Source: Rhodococcus sp. 14-2483-1-2 (GTDB lineage Bacteria > Actinomycetota > Actinomycetes > Mycobacteriales > Mycobacteriaceae). From it: a DNA stretch of 64,000 bases. Shown here in pieces: positions 24,128 through 32,162 of the stretch. The notes under the pieces are model-generated. The model was not told the origin of the DNA and searched no databases. It saw nothing but the letters and a program-made list of their open reading frames with translations. Both the position numbers and the translations under genes were made by a program. Within the stretch, counting starts at the first letter, position 1. Every line of letters starts with the position of its first letter. Where the stretch lies: NCBI RefSeq assembly GCF_002259405.1, contig NZ_NPFW01000020.1, forward strand, positions 1-64,000, written 5' to 3'.

Positions 24128-26490
24128 GCGTCGATCAGGTTCTCACACCCAAATTCGTCGGCACCTCGGTCGCACGCCGCGAGGACCCTCGATTGCTCAC
24201 CGGCCGAGGCAGATTCGTCGACGACATCGCGATGCCGGGAATGCTGCACGCGCAGTTCGTCCGAAGCACCGTCGCGGCCGGATCGATCACCGCTCTCGAC
24301 GTCGGTGACGTCGCCGGAGTCGAGGGAGTGCGCGGCGTCTTCACCGCGGCGGACTTGGACCTGCGGCCGATCCGCGCCGAATTGTCCCGTCCGCTGAGCG
24401 AATTCGTGCCCACCGATATGCCCGTGCTGGCGCACGACGTCGTGCGCTACGTCGGTGAGCCGCTGGCCATCGTCGTCGCCGCCGACGCCTACAGTGTCGA
24501 GGACGGGCTCGAAGCGGCACGAGTGTCGTACCGGACCGTCACCGCCGTCACCTGCGCAGACCAGGCCATGTCCGAGGGCATTCCGCTGGTGCACGATTCG
24601 GTGCCGAACAACACCGTCGTGGACGTGCAGATGTTCGCCACCGAGGGCATCGACGAGATCTTTCACGACGCGCACACCGTGGTGTCCGTGCAGTCCAGAA
24701 CGGGGCGTCAGAACGCACTGCCGCTCGAGACCCGCGGATGCATTGCCCACTGGGACGAGCGCGACGAACAGTTGATCATCTACATCTGCACGCAGGTCCC
24801 GCACCAGGTTCGCACCGTCACCGCACAGTGCCTCGGTCTCGACGAACGCCAGGTTCGGGTTGTCGTGCCCGACATGGGCGGCGGCTTCGGGCAGAAGTGC
24901 GTCGTCGGCCGCGAGGAGATCGCTGTGGCCGCGGCCGCATTGAAGCTCCGTCGCCCGGTCAAGTGGATCGAGGATCGCAAGGACGCACTGACGGCGTCGT
25001 TCCTGGCCCGCGAACAGCAGTACGACGTGCGAGCCGCGTTCGATTCCGAGGGGCACATTCTCGGCCTCGACGCAGATGTCGTGTGCGACATGGGTGCGTA
25101 CTCGTGCTACCCCTTCACCGCAGGCATCGAACCGCTCATGGCCTCGGCCGAAATGCCTGGGGTGTATCAGGTTCCGGCATATCGGGTGCGGGGTCGCTCC
25201 GTGTTCAGCAACAAGGCACCGACCGCGCCGTACCGAGGGGTGTCCCGGCCGCAGTACGTCATGGTGATGGAGCGGCTGTTCGAGCGAGCGGCTCGTGAAT
25301 TGCAGCTCGATGCAGTGGAGATCAGGCGGCGCAACGTGATCACCGCCTTCCCGTACACCGGCGTCAACAACATCACCTACGATCCGGGCTCGTACCTCGA
25401 GGCGCTGAACCTGTGCGAGCAGACCCTTCGCGACGGCGGTTGGTACGACTTCCAGGAGCGGGCAACCGCAGACGGCCGACACATCGGCATCGGATACTCG
25501 TGCTTCAGCGAGCGAACCGGGTACGGCAGCAGCGCATTCGCGGCTCGAAAGATGAACGTGGTGCCCGGGTTCGACATCTCGGAGGTCAGGATGGACACCT
25601 CCGGAACCGTTGTCGTGACCACCGGAACGATGAGCCACGGGCAGAGTCACGAGACCACGATGGCGCAGATCGTCGCCGACCGACTCGGCATCGGCGTCGA
25701 ACAGGTCAAGATCGTGCAGGGCGACACCGACCGCATCACCTACGGCTTCGGGTCGTTCGCCTCCCGCTCGATCACCATCGGCGGCAGTGCAGTGGCGTTG
25801 GCGTCGAACAAGCTGGGAGACAAACTGTGTGAGATCGCGGCGCACCTGCTGGAGACTCGCGACGACAACGTCGAGCTTGCTTCGGGGCGCGTCCGTCAGC
25901 GCGACGACCATTCGAAGTACGTCACCTACCGGGACATCGCCGACGTCGCGTATCTGAAGGCGCAGCTGCTTCCGAAGGGGGTCGAGCCGGGTTTGTCGGC
26001 GACGGCGAGCTTCGACGTGTTCAACGACGGTACGTTCTCCAACGCCACGCACGGCGTTGTCGTGGAGTTGCACGAGGGCACCGGGCAGGTGGAAATTCTG
26101 AAGTACGTGTGCGTCGAGGACTGCGGAGTCGCCATCAATCCCAAGATCGTCGAAGGACAGTGCCGGGGCGGAATCGCCCAGGGCATCGCCGGTGCGTTGT
26201 TCGAGCAGGTGTCGTACGACGATCACGGAAATCCACTGTGCGCCAGCTTCATCGACTACAAGGTGCCCACTGCCTGCGAAATCCCGGACATCGAGATCCA
26301 TCACCTCGAAACGCCGTGCCTGTTCACCGAATCCGGGGCCAAGGGAGCCGGTGAGGGCGGCACGATCGGCGCACCGGCCGCCGTGCTCAACGCCGTCAAC
26401 GACGGATTGCGCTCCACCGGAGTCGAACTGAACGACACACCGATCACCCCCGTGGCGGTACAGACGGCACTGGCGAAGGGAAGGCCATGA
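24124..26490 (+). CDS. Molybdenum hydroxylase, molybdopterin-binding large subunit
   Basis: A 788-aa molybdenum cofactor subunit. It begins with FVGTSVARREDPRLLTGRG, the standard start of CoxL/XdhA-like proteins. It has the molybdopterin loop MGGGFGQKC (about residues 255-263), an RG pair region APYRGVSRPQYVM, and the C-terminal GAKGAGEGGTIGAP, whose glutamate is the expected catalytic base. It lacks the AYXCSFR active-site loop of true CO dehydrogenase, so CO oxidation is not expected. In this operon it should hydroxylate the ring carbon next to nitrogen, for example nicotinate to 6-hydroxynicotinate. Overlaps with both flanking subunit genes indicate translational coupling. Confidence 0.92.
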   Translation: MSVDQVLTPKFVGTSVARREDPRLLTGRGRFVDDIAMPGMLHAQFVRSTVAAGSITALDVGDVAGVEGVRGVFTAADLDLRPIRAELSRPLSEFVPTDMPVLAHDVVRYVGEPLAIVVAADAYSVEDGLEAARVSYRTVTAVTCADQAMSEGIPLVHDSVPNNTVVDVQMFATEGIDEIFHDAHTVVSVQSRTGRQNALPLETRGCIAHWDERDEQLIIYICTQVPHQVRTVTAQCLGLDERQVRVVVPDMGGGFGQKCVVGREEIAVAAAALKLRRPVKWIEDRKDALTASFLAREQQYDVRAAFDSEGHILGLDADVVCDMGAYSCYPFTAGIEPLMASAEMPGVYQVPAYRVRGRSVFSNKAPTAPYRGVSRPQYVMVMERLFERAARELQLDAVEIRRRNVITAFPYTGVNNITYDPGSYLEALNLCEQTLRDGGWYDFQERATADGRHIGIGYSCFSERTGYGSSAFAARKMNVVPGFDISEVRMDTSGTVVVTTGTMSHGQSHETTMAQIVADRLGIGVEQVKIVQGDTDRITYGFGSFASRSITIGGSAVALASNKLGDKLCEIAAHLLETRDDNVELASGRVRQRDDHSKYVTYRDIADVAYLKAQLLPKGVEPGLSATASFDVFNDGTFSNATHGVVVELHEGTGQVEILKYVCVEDCGVAINPKIVEGQCRGGIAQGIAGALFEQVSYDDHGNPLCASFIDYKVPTACEIPDIEIHHLETPCLFTESGAKGAGEGGTIGAPAAVLNAVNDGLRSTGVELNDTPITPVAVQTALAKGRP

Positions 26491-26990
26491 GCAGCAAGCA
26501 ACTGATCGAACTGAATGTCAACGGAACCATCCATGAGGTGATCACCGAACCACGCCGGACTCTGGTCGATGTACTGCGGCACGATCTGCAGCTCACCGGA
26601 ACGCATGTCGGCTGCGAGCACGGCGTGTGCGGAGCCTGCACCGTGCTGATCGACGGCAAGCCGGCCCGTGCCTGTCTGACATTCGCCGCACAGGTGGAGA
26701 ACTCCGATATCAGGACCGTCGAATCACTCGGCATCGACGGTGAATTGAACGATCTGCAACAGGCCTTCGCAGACCACCACGGTCTGCAGTGCGGCTTCTG
26801 CACACCGGGATTCCTGATGTTGGCCGAGGGCTACCTCGCCGACAACCCCGATGCCACCAAGGAACAGATCCGCGAGGTGGTGGCGTCGAACTACTGCCGC
26901 TGTACCGGGTATCAAACCATCGTCGAGGCCATCGACTCGTGCGCCGAGCAGCGACGCTGCGCCGGCTGTGTGAACGGAGTTCGCAAGTGA
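26487..26990 (+). CDS. Molybdenum hydroxylase, [2Fe-2S] small subunit
   Basis: A 167-aa ferredoxin-like subunit with both cluster motifs: the plant-type CEHGVCGACTVLIDG plus later ACL cysteine in the N-terminal half, and the QCGFCTPGF ... CRCTGY four-helix cluster in the C-terminal half. This is the standard small subunit of xanthine oxidase-family hydroxylases, and it carries electrons between the molybdenum centre and FAD. The C-terminal tail holds three extra cysteines (SCAEQRRCAGCVNG), a little longer than usual. It overlaps the large-subunit gene (ATGA) and the CoxG gene (GTGA). Confidence 0.94.
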   Translation: MSSKQLIELNVNGTIHEVITEPRRTLVDVLRHDLQLTGTHVGCEHGVCGACTVLIDGKPARACLTFAAQVENSDIRTVESLGIDGELNDLQQAFADHHGLQCGFCTPGFLMLAEGYLADNPDATKEQIREVVASNYCRCTGYQTIVEAIDSCAEQRRCAGCVNGVRK

Positions 26991-27613
26991 TACTGACCAA
27001 CACACTCGATATCGACGCCTCGGCCGAGGACGTGTTCCGGCTGATCAACGATGTCGAGAAAGTCGCGACCTGCGTACCGGGTGCTGCCATCACCGGTAAG
27101 GACGGCGAGACCTACCTCGGTGGAGTCAAGGTCAAGGTCGGCCCGATCAGCGCGTCGTACGCCGGCACGATTCGGTTCCTCGAGGTCGATGCCGAAACCC
27201 GGACGCTCTCACTCGAAGCCAAAGGAGCCGACTCGCACGGAAACGGCGACGCCGAGGCCCAGGTGAAACTGGCGGTCGAGGCGATCGGTGACCGTACGCG
27301 GTTGACCCTGAACACCGATCTGGTGATCAGCGGAAAGATCGTCTCGTTCGGCAAGGGCGCGATCGTCGCGGTCTCGAACAAGGTGCTGCAACAGTTCGCC
27401 GTCAATCTCGGTGCGCTGCTCAGTGGTTCGGCCACGGCCGAATCGACCACGCCTGCAGCGGTGAGGACTGCTGCTGCGAGCCCGGTCGGCGGCGAATTGA
27501 ATGCGATGAGCCTGATGCCCGAACCGGTGCGTAAGTACGCACCGATCGCGGGCATCTTCCTCGCCGGAATGGTCGAGGGCTGGCTGGTGTCCAGGGCCTT
27601 CGGGCGACGGTAG
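26987..27613 (+). CDS. CoxG-like SRPBCC protein with C-terminal membrane helix
   Basis: A 208-aa protein. The first 150 residues are an SRPBCC/CoxG domain (NTLDIDASAEDVFRLINDVEKVATCVPGA ... YLGGVKVKVGPISASYAGTI), and the end is a likely membrane anchor (YAPIAGIFLAGMVEGWLV) after an Ala/Thr-rich linker. CoxG-type proteins accompany molybdenum hydroxylases; CoxG is reported to tether CO dehydrogenase to the membrane and handle quinone. Here it would anchor the hydroxylase of the preceding three genes. GTG start at 26987 overlaps the FeS gene. It is the last gene of the operon; the racemase-fold gene is convergent, 4 bases away. Confidence 0.88.
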   Translation: MILTNTLDIDASAEDVFRLINDVEKVATCVPGAAITGKDGETYLGGVKVKVGPISASYAGTIRFLEVDAETRTLSLEAKGADSHGNGDAEAQVKLAVEAIGDRTRLTLNTDLVISGKIVSFGKGAIVAVSNKVLQQFAVNLGALLSGSATAESTTPAAVRTAAASPVGGELNAMSLMPEPVRKYAPIAGIFLAGMVEGWLVSRAFGRR

Positions 27614-27617
27614 AGAG

Positions 27618-28283
27618 CTAGCTGCGCACCGAGCTCGAGATTCTGTCGACGACCATCGCAACGGCACTCGGAACCGGCTCGATGACATCCACGTCGGTGC
27701 GCAGCGCCAGCCGCCGGGCCGAATCGCTCAACGGTCCGCCGCCGATGACAACGGCGCTCGCTCCGGCGGCCACTGCTGCATCGACCGCCGTTCCCAATTC
27801 GGCAACGCTCGATGCGAGGTCCTCGGCCAGGACCAGCGGTGCTGACGCAGTGAGGAACACACCCGCGAAATCGCCGTCGGGCACGGTGGCACGAGTCAGC
27901 GCATCGAGTTGGGCGGCGAGATCGGCTGTGGTGGTGGCGATCGCGAAGCGGCGACCGCCTCGTGCGGCGTACAGGATTCCTGCCTCGCCGATCCCGACGA
28001 CCGGAATGTCGACGAGGGTTCGGAGTTCGGCCGCACCGGGATCACCGAACGCGCCGACGATCACCGCGGCCGGGCCATGGTGCTCGATCGCGTCGAGGGC
28101 CGCGGTTACGACATCCGGTCCGGCAGCACGCAACTGTTCGGTGCCGGTGATCATCGCCGGTCCGGTACCCGCGGTGACCCCGATGACGGTGAACTCTGTG
28201 TCGTGGAGCCAACGCCGCGCGACGTCGACGAGCAGCTGCGTCGTTGCAGCGTTCGAGTTGGGGTTGATCACGAGAATCTTCAC
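27618..28283 (-). CDS. Asp/Glu/hydantoin racemase-fold protein lacking catalytic cysteines
   Basis: A 221-aa protein with the family frame: MKILVINPNSNAATTQ at the start, VGAFGDPGAAELR followed by PVVGIGEAG, and the later AVVIGGGPLSD. In hydantoin and aspartate/glutamate racemases the positions before FGDPG and in the second motif hold the two catalytic cysteines. Here they read A and G, and the whole protein has no cysteine. It may be a binding protein, a lyase-like variant or an inactive homologue. It lies 3 bases downstream of the MFS gene and is probably cotranscribed with it under the GntR regulator. It could also serve the convergent pyridine cluster as a maleate-isomerase stand-in, but the missing cysteines argue against that. 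Confidence 0.85.
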   Translation of the reverse strand: MKILVINPNSNAATTQLLVDVARRWLHDTEFTVIGVTAGTGPAMITGTEQLRAAGPDVVTAALDAIEHHGPAAVIVGAFGDPGAAELRTLVDIPVVGIGEAGILYAARGGRRFAIATTTADLAAQLDALTRATVPDGDFAGVFLTASAPLVLAEDLASSVAELGTAVDAAVAAGASAVVIGGGPLSDSARRLALRTDVDVIEPVPSAVAMVVDRISSSVRS

Positions 28284-28286
28284 TGC

Positions 28287-29705
28287 TCAGCCATCTTCCG
28301 GCATGGGTTGTCCGAAGGTCTCTTTCGGGAACTGCACGGCAATGCCGCACACGATGAACAGGCCGGCCAGCATCGCGAACATGGCACCCACGCCGGACGA
28401 GTCCAGTACGGCTCCGGCGATGAGCGGGAACAGTCCGCCGGAGAGGGAGCCCAGCGCCAGGATCACCGACGTCGCGAGGCCACGGATTCGCGTGGGGTAC
28501 TGCTCGGGTGCGAACAGCCAGATCGTCGTGTTGAGGATGATGACCGAGAAATTGAACAGGGCACCGAAGAACAGTACGAGTCCGATGGACGTTGCGAAGA
28601 AACCGAATCCGAGCCCGGCGACAATACCGAGTACAGCGCCACCGGTCAGGGTCACCTTGCGGGGGAGTTTGCGGGCGATGAGCGCAGCGGTCAGCGCGCC
28701 GATCAGCGATCCGGACTGCATCACGAGGGTGTACCAGAGCGCACTCGAGATCGACATTCCCCGCTCGGTCAGGATGACGGGAATGAGTGTGAGCATCGAG
28801 ATCTGTGCTGCGTAGGACATGCAGACGGCAATGCCGAGGGCGAGAGTGCTTCTGCGGTAACGCCGTCCGAACATCTCCGTCCACCGCGCGCGCGGTGCGG
28901 CGTGATCATCGACCGAGGTGTCGACGTTCAAGTACTGAACCTCGGAGTCGAGGGTGCCGCGAAGCTTGCCCTGCGCCAGGCGGTTGATGACGGTATTGGC
29001 CTCGGCCACACGGCCTGTCGCCGCGAGGAAGCGAGGTGTTTCCGGAAGCGAGCGGCGATAGAACACGACCGCGAGTGCGGGCAGTACGAGCAGACCGAAC
29101 AGCCAACGCCAGCGGTCGTCACCGGTGAAGATGGCGAAGACGATGACCCCGAACAGTGGGGCGAGCATGTTGCCCAGACCTGCGGCCGCGACGTTGATCA
29201 TGCCGACCGCGGTACCTCGATGCTTGGCAGAGAAGAACTCGGAGAGCATGATCACCGCTACGGCGATCTCACCGCCGAGTCCGAGCCCGACAAGGAATCG
29301 AGCGCCCACCAGCACCTCGTAGTTGGGTGCGAATGCGCACAGTAGCGATCCGAACGCGAAGACGAGAAGGTTTGCGCCGAGGAGGGTTCGACGACCGAAA
29401 CGGTCCATCACCGCTCCGGCCAGGATGCGCCCGAGGGCGACGGCGGTGAACGTCGCGGTGTTCAGCAGTCCGATCTCGGTTCCGCCGAGGCCCCAGGATT
29501 CACGCAGGAGCGGTCCGGTGATGCCGACGGCATTCTGTTCGATGGCATCGAAGAAGACACCGAACAGGACCATGGCGACGATGCCGAAGTGCGCTGTGGT
29601 GAGGCCGATCTTCGAGTACGACGCCTCGATCTGTTCGCTGAGGCTGCCTGCCTCGGGCGGTGGGTCGATCGGTGACGGCTTCTCGTTCGTGGTCGGGACG
29701 CTCAT
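28287..29705 (-). CDS. MFS transporter (metabolite:H+ symporter type)
   Basis: A 472-aa major facilitator with 12 likely helices and a hydrophilic N-terminal extension of about 30 residues. Signatures are GAVMDRFGRRTLL in the 2-3 loop and GARFLVGLGLGGEIAVAVIMLSEFFSAKHRG around helix 4. The gene is divergent from the GntR regulator, and a TGGTATACCA operator lies 20 bases before its ATG at 29705. It therefore probably imports an organic acid or similar inducer, with the racemase-fold protein acting next. An upstream longer reading frame was rejected since it would include the operator. Confidence 0.87.
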   Translation of the reverse strand: MSVPTTNEKPSPIDPPPEAGSLSEQIEASYSKIGLTTAHFGIVAMVLFGVFFDAIEQNAVGITGPLLRESWGLGGTEIGLLNTATFTAVALGRILAGAVMDRFGRRTLLGANLLVFAFGSLLCAFAPNYEVLVGARFLVGLGLGGEIAVAVIMLSEFFSAKHRGTAVGMINVAAAGLGNMLAPLFGVIVFAIFTGDDRWRWLFGLLVLPALAVVFYRRSLPETPRFLAATGRVAEANTVINRLAQGKLRGTLDSEVQYLNVDTSVDDHAAPRARWTEMFGRRYRRSTLALGIAVCMSYAAQISMLTLIPVILTERGMSISSALWYTLVMQSGSLIGALTAALIARKLPRKVTLTGGAVLGIVAGLGFGFFATSIGLVLFFGALFNFSVIILNTTIWLFAPEQYPTRIRGLATSVILALGSLSGGLFPLIAGAVLDSSGVGAMFAMLAGLFIVCGIAVQFPKETFGQPMPEDG

Positions 29706-29724
29706 CCCAGTGCCTCTCGCTAAG

Positions 29725-29734
29725 TGGTATACCA
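29725..29734. promoter_or_regulatory. GntR-type operator 1
   Basis: TGGTATACCA, a perfect 10-base palindrome of the form used by FCD-type GntR regulators, 20 bases upstream of the MFS start codon. One of three GGTATAC copies in this divergent intergenic region. Confidence 0.65.
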
Positions 29735-29870
29735 ACAGCGGAGAATCTACGGAGCATTGCGCCGCGACAGGTTTCTCGGCGGTAACACTTGTGTTTCCAG
29801 GTCCTCTCACCAGTGCCTTCCTGTTGAGGTAATCGTTGGGTGGGGCCTGTCAATGCTTCCCGTGGATGCG

Positions 29871-29880
29871 CGGTATACCT
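29871..29880. promoter_or_regulatory. GntR-type operator 2
   Basis: CGGTATACCT contains the palindromic core GGTATACC (29872-29879). It is 25 bases upstream of the GntR start codon and 19 bases from operator 3, about two helical turns, which suits cooperative binding of dimers on one face. Confidence 0.6.
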
Positions 29881-29889
29881 TCAGGTCGC

Positions 29890-29899
29890 TGGTATACAA
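29890..29899. promoter_or_regulatory. GntR-type operator 3, next to the regulator start
   Basis: TGGTATACAA lies 5 bases before the GntR ATG at 29905, matching operator 1 in 9 of 10 positions except the last two bases' variation. Occupancy here would block expression of the regulator itself. Confidence 0.55.
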
Positions 29900-29904
29900 G
29901 CATC

Positions 29905-30579
29905 ATGGCATCCACGGAGGGTCGCGAGTCGCTGTCGCGTTCGGTGTTCGACGCGATCAGAACACGCATTCTGGACGGTCGCCTCCGACCTGGTGAAACG
30001 CTGAGCGAGCGCAATCTGGGAACCGAGTTGCAGGTGTCGAGGGTGCCGATTCGTGAGGCGCTTCCATTGCTCGAAGCGGCCGGGTTGGTGACGCTGTCGC
30101 CGAGACGCCCTGCCGTGGTGACGGGAGTGACCAGAAGTTCGGTCGACGAGTTGTACGACATCAGGTCCGCGCTCGAGCCGCTCGTGGCTCGACGGGCAGC
30201 GTCCGCTGTGGCGGCGGGCGCGGACGCGTCATCGCTGGTCGACGCCGTGTCCCGTGCAGGTGCAGCGCTCGACCGGGGTGATCTACTCGAATTCCATCAC
30301 GCGAGCTCAGGGGTGCACTCGGGGATCGAGGCATTGTCTGCCAACCGGCTGTTCCCGGTCATCATGGAACCGTTGCGCGAGCGCAGCAATCGACTCAACA
30401 TGGCCAATCTCGAACGGGATCCGTCACTGCGACACGGGGAGCATGTTTCCCTCGTCGACGCCATCGCCAAGGGGGACACGGAATTGGCTGCCGCCGTTGC
30501 GTTCGCACACGTGGAATGGGGCCGAGCACGAACGTTCGAGACTCTGGCGCAAGTCCCGGGTTACGACCCACAGCACTGA
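29905..30579 (+). CDS. GntR-family regulator (FCD/FadR subfamily)
   Basis: A 224-aa regulator. The winged HTH contains SRSVFDAIRTRILDGRLRPGETLSERNLGTELQVSRVPIREALPLLEAAGLV (in pieces, residues 11-62), and the C-terminal all-helical FCD domain carries DELYDIRSALEPLVARRA and conserved histidines (FHHASSGVHSGI ... HGEHVSLVDAI) that bind a metal and an organic acid ligand in this subfamily. It is divergent from the MFS/racemase genes. Three GGTATAC palindromes in the gap are its probable sites. The ATG at 29905 lies directly after operator 3, with little room for a ribosome-binding site, so leaderless translation is possible. Confidence 0.9.
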   Translation: MASTEGRESLSRSVFDAIRTRILDGRLRPGETLSERNLGTELQVSRVPIREALPLLEAAGLVTLSPRRPAVVTGVTRSSVDELYDIRSALEPLVARRAASAVAAGADASSLVDAVSRAGAALDRGDLLEFHHASSGVHSGIEALSANRLFPVIMEPLRERSNRLNMANLERDPSLRHGEHVSLVDAIAKGDTELAAAVAFAHVEWGRARTFETLAQVPGYDPQH

Positions 30580-30586
30580 GTCGTCC

Positions 30587-31705
30587 TCAGCGCGACGCGG
30601 TCAGTCTGGATACCTGTACGGCGCCGGCAGTCCCGAGCACGAGCACCCCCGTCGCAACAGCGAAGGCGATCGAATAGGAGTCGCCGATGGCAGGCGCGAC
30701 GATCAGTGGGCCGAGTGCCTGCCCGACGCCGTAGAACGCAGTCAGTGTTGCCGCGGTACGCCCGATGGGCAGTGTCTGGGCGGTGCTCATCGTCAGCATC
30801 GTGATGCCCATGAACGTTCCGCCGAACAATAGGGCCGAGAACACGGCGGCGACGGTGTTCCCGGTCAGAGCGGGGAGTACTGCTGCGATCGACTGCAATG
30901 CGAACGCTGCCACCAGGGCATTGCGCATGCTGGTTCGGCGGGCGACTGCCTGCCACAGCACCGTCGCCGGTACGGCAGCGAGTCCGACGACGATCCACAC
31001 CGCCGGACCCACCGACGTGCTGCCGTGGCCACCGACCGCAGCCACGAGAAACGTGCCGACGATGATGTAGCCGAGGCCCTCGAGGAAGTACGCGAACAGC
31101 AATGTCCGCCATACGGTCAGGGTCCTGCGGTCGATATCGCCGGGCGCAGCCCGCGTTGCGGGCTCGGGATGCACCCGTAGCGTCCACGCCGGGGCGATGA
31201 GGACCGCTGTCAGGAGCGCCGAGCACACCCACAGCGCCTCCCAGGACAGGTGCGGTCCGACGAGCAGGGTCAGAAGTCCCGACGCCGCGATGCCTGCGCC
31301 GACGCCGCCGAACGCGATACCGGGGGAGGCACCGTCGGCGCGATGTTTCGTCACGGTGCTCGCGCACGCGATGAAGACCGCTGCGCTCGCCAGGCCTGCC
31401 AGGAACCTCAGTGCGGAGAACGCAGCGGTGGAATGGACAGCGGCCATGGCCAATTCGCTGGCGACGAGGACCACTGTCCACAGTCGGAACGATGTCGTCG
31501 TGTTGATCGACGGGCGCACGGACAACACGATTGCGCCGACGAGATAGCCGGCGTAGTTCGCGGTCGCGATGACGGCACCGCTGCTCGGCGTCACCTCCGC
31601 CGCATCGACCATGATCGGCAGTAGTGGCGTGAACACGAATCGCCCGACGCCCATCGCGGCCGCGAGTCCGGCCGCGGCAGCGAACGACAGTCGACGGCCG
31701 TTCAT
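30587..31705 (-). CDS. YbfB/YjiJ-family MFS transporter
   Basis: A 372-aa major facilitator. The N-terminal motif GVGRFVFTPLLPIMVDAA is diagnostic of the YbfB/YjiJ group, and ANYAGYLVGA follows. About 10-12 helices are apparent. Members are poorly characterised exporters or importers. The stop lies 7 bases past the convergent GntR stop, and the upstream promoter region faces the type VII-associated operon. Start ATG at 31705 chosen; a GTG lies three codons upstream. Confidence 0.87.
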   Translation of the reverse strand: MNGRRLSFAAAAGLAAAMGVGRFVFTPLLPIMVDAAEVTPSSGAVIATANYAGYLVGAIVLSVRPSINTTTSFRLWTVVLVASELAMAAVHSTAAFSALRFLAGLASAAVFIACASTVTKHRADGASPGIAFGGVGAGIAASGLLTLLVGPHLSWEALWVCSALLTAVLIAPAWTLRVHPEPATRAAPGDIDRRTLTVWRTLLFAYFLEGLGYIIVGTFLVAAVGGHGSTSVGPAVWIVVGLAAVPATVLWQAVARRTSMRNALVAAFALQSIAAVLPALTGNTVAAVFSALLFGGTFMGITMLTMSTAQTLPIGRTAATLTAFYGVGQALGPLIVAPAIGDSYSIAFAVATGVLVLGTAGAVQVSRLTASR

Positions 31706-31862
31706 GGCGAGCACCCCCCCTAGATCGTTAGCCGGGCCAACGGTACCCGCCGCATTTGCGACTCCGGAATCGGACCGGACGGAACCGATCCGAGCCCACA
31801 GGCGTCAAACCCCATGACGCCGATTCACCGGGCGTCTTTACGATGCGACTCGGGGGAGCGTC

Positions 31863-32162
31863 ATGACAGTGAATGTGGATCCAGCGATCCTGCGGCAGTT
31901 CTCGAATGTGTTGTCGGCAACCGGCGGGGTGATCCGTGAGGTGGATGCTCTCGCTCCGTTCCGGGAATCGGAGAATGCGGTGCAGGGTAGTGACTTCCGC
32001 GCAGCATGTGCGGCGGCAGCAGCCGCAGCGGCCGGAGCAGTTGCAGCCCTGGCCGGCCGGGCCGAATGCGTCGCAGACATCGCCCGCGGCGTAGCGCAGA
32101 ACTACGAGATCGCCGACGACGAACTCGCCCGCCGCCTCGCCGCGATGGACCAGCCGAAGTGA
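31863..32162 (+). CDS. EspC/DUF2580-like type VII secretion-associated protein
   Basis: A 99-aa helical protein with two long helices separated near the middle (VDPAILRQFSNVLSATGGVI and an alanine-rich second helix AACAAAAAAAAGAVAALAGRA), ending in a charged tail. Length and pattern match ESX secretion-associated EspC/DUF2580 proteins, small partners of WXG100-type substrates. It opens a four-gene operon and overlaps the next gene (GTGA at 32159). No signal peptide, as expected for type VII substrates. Confidence 0.8.
   Translation: MTVNVDPAILRQFSNVLSATGGVIREVDALAPFRESENAVQGSDFRAACAAAAAAAAGAVAALAGRAECVADIARGVAQNYEIADDELARRLAAMDQPK

Noticed and set aside
23740-26304. 854-codon minus-strand frame over the molybdenum hydroxylase genes
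   Set aside because: Antisense shadow of complete FAD and molybdopterin subunits.
24124-26490. Aerobic CO dehydrogenase large subunit
   Set aside because: The AYXCSFR active-site loop typical of CoxL is absent and neighbours are pyridine-pathway enzymes.
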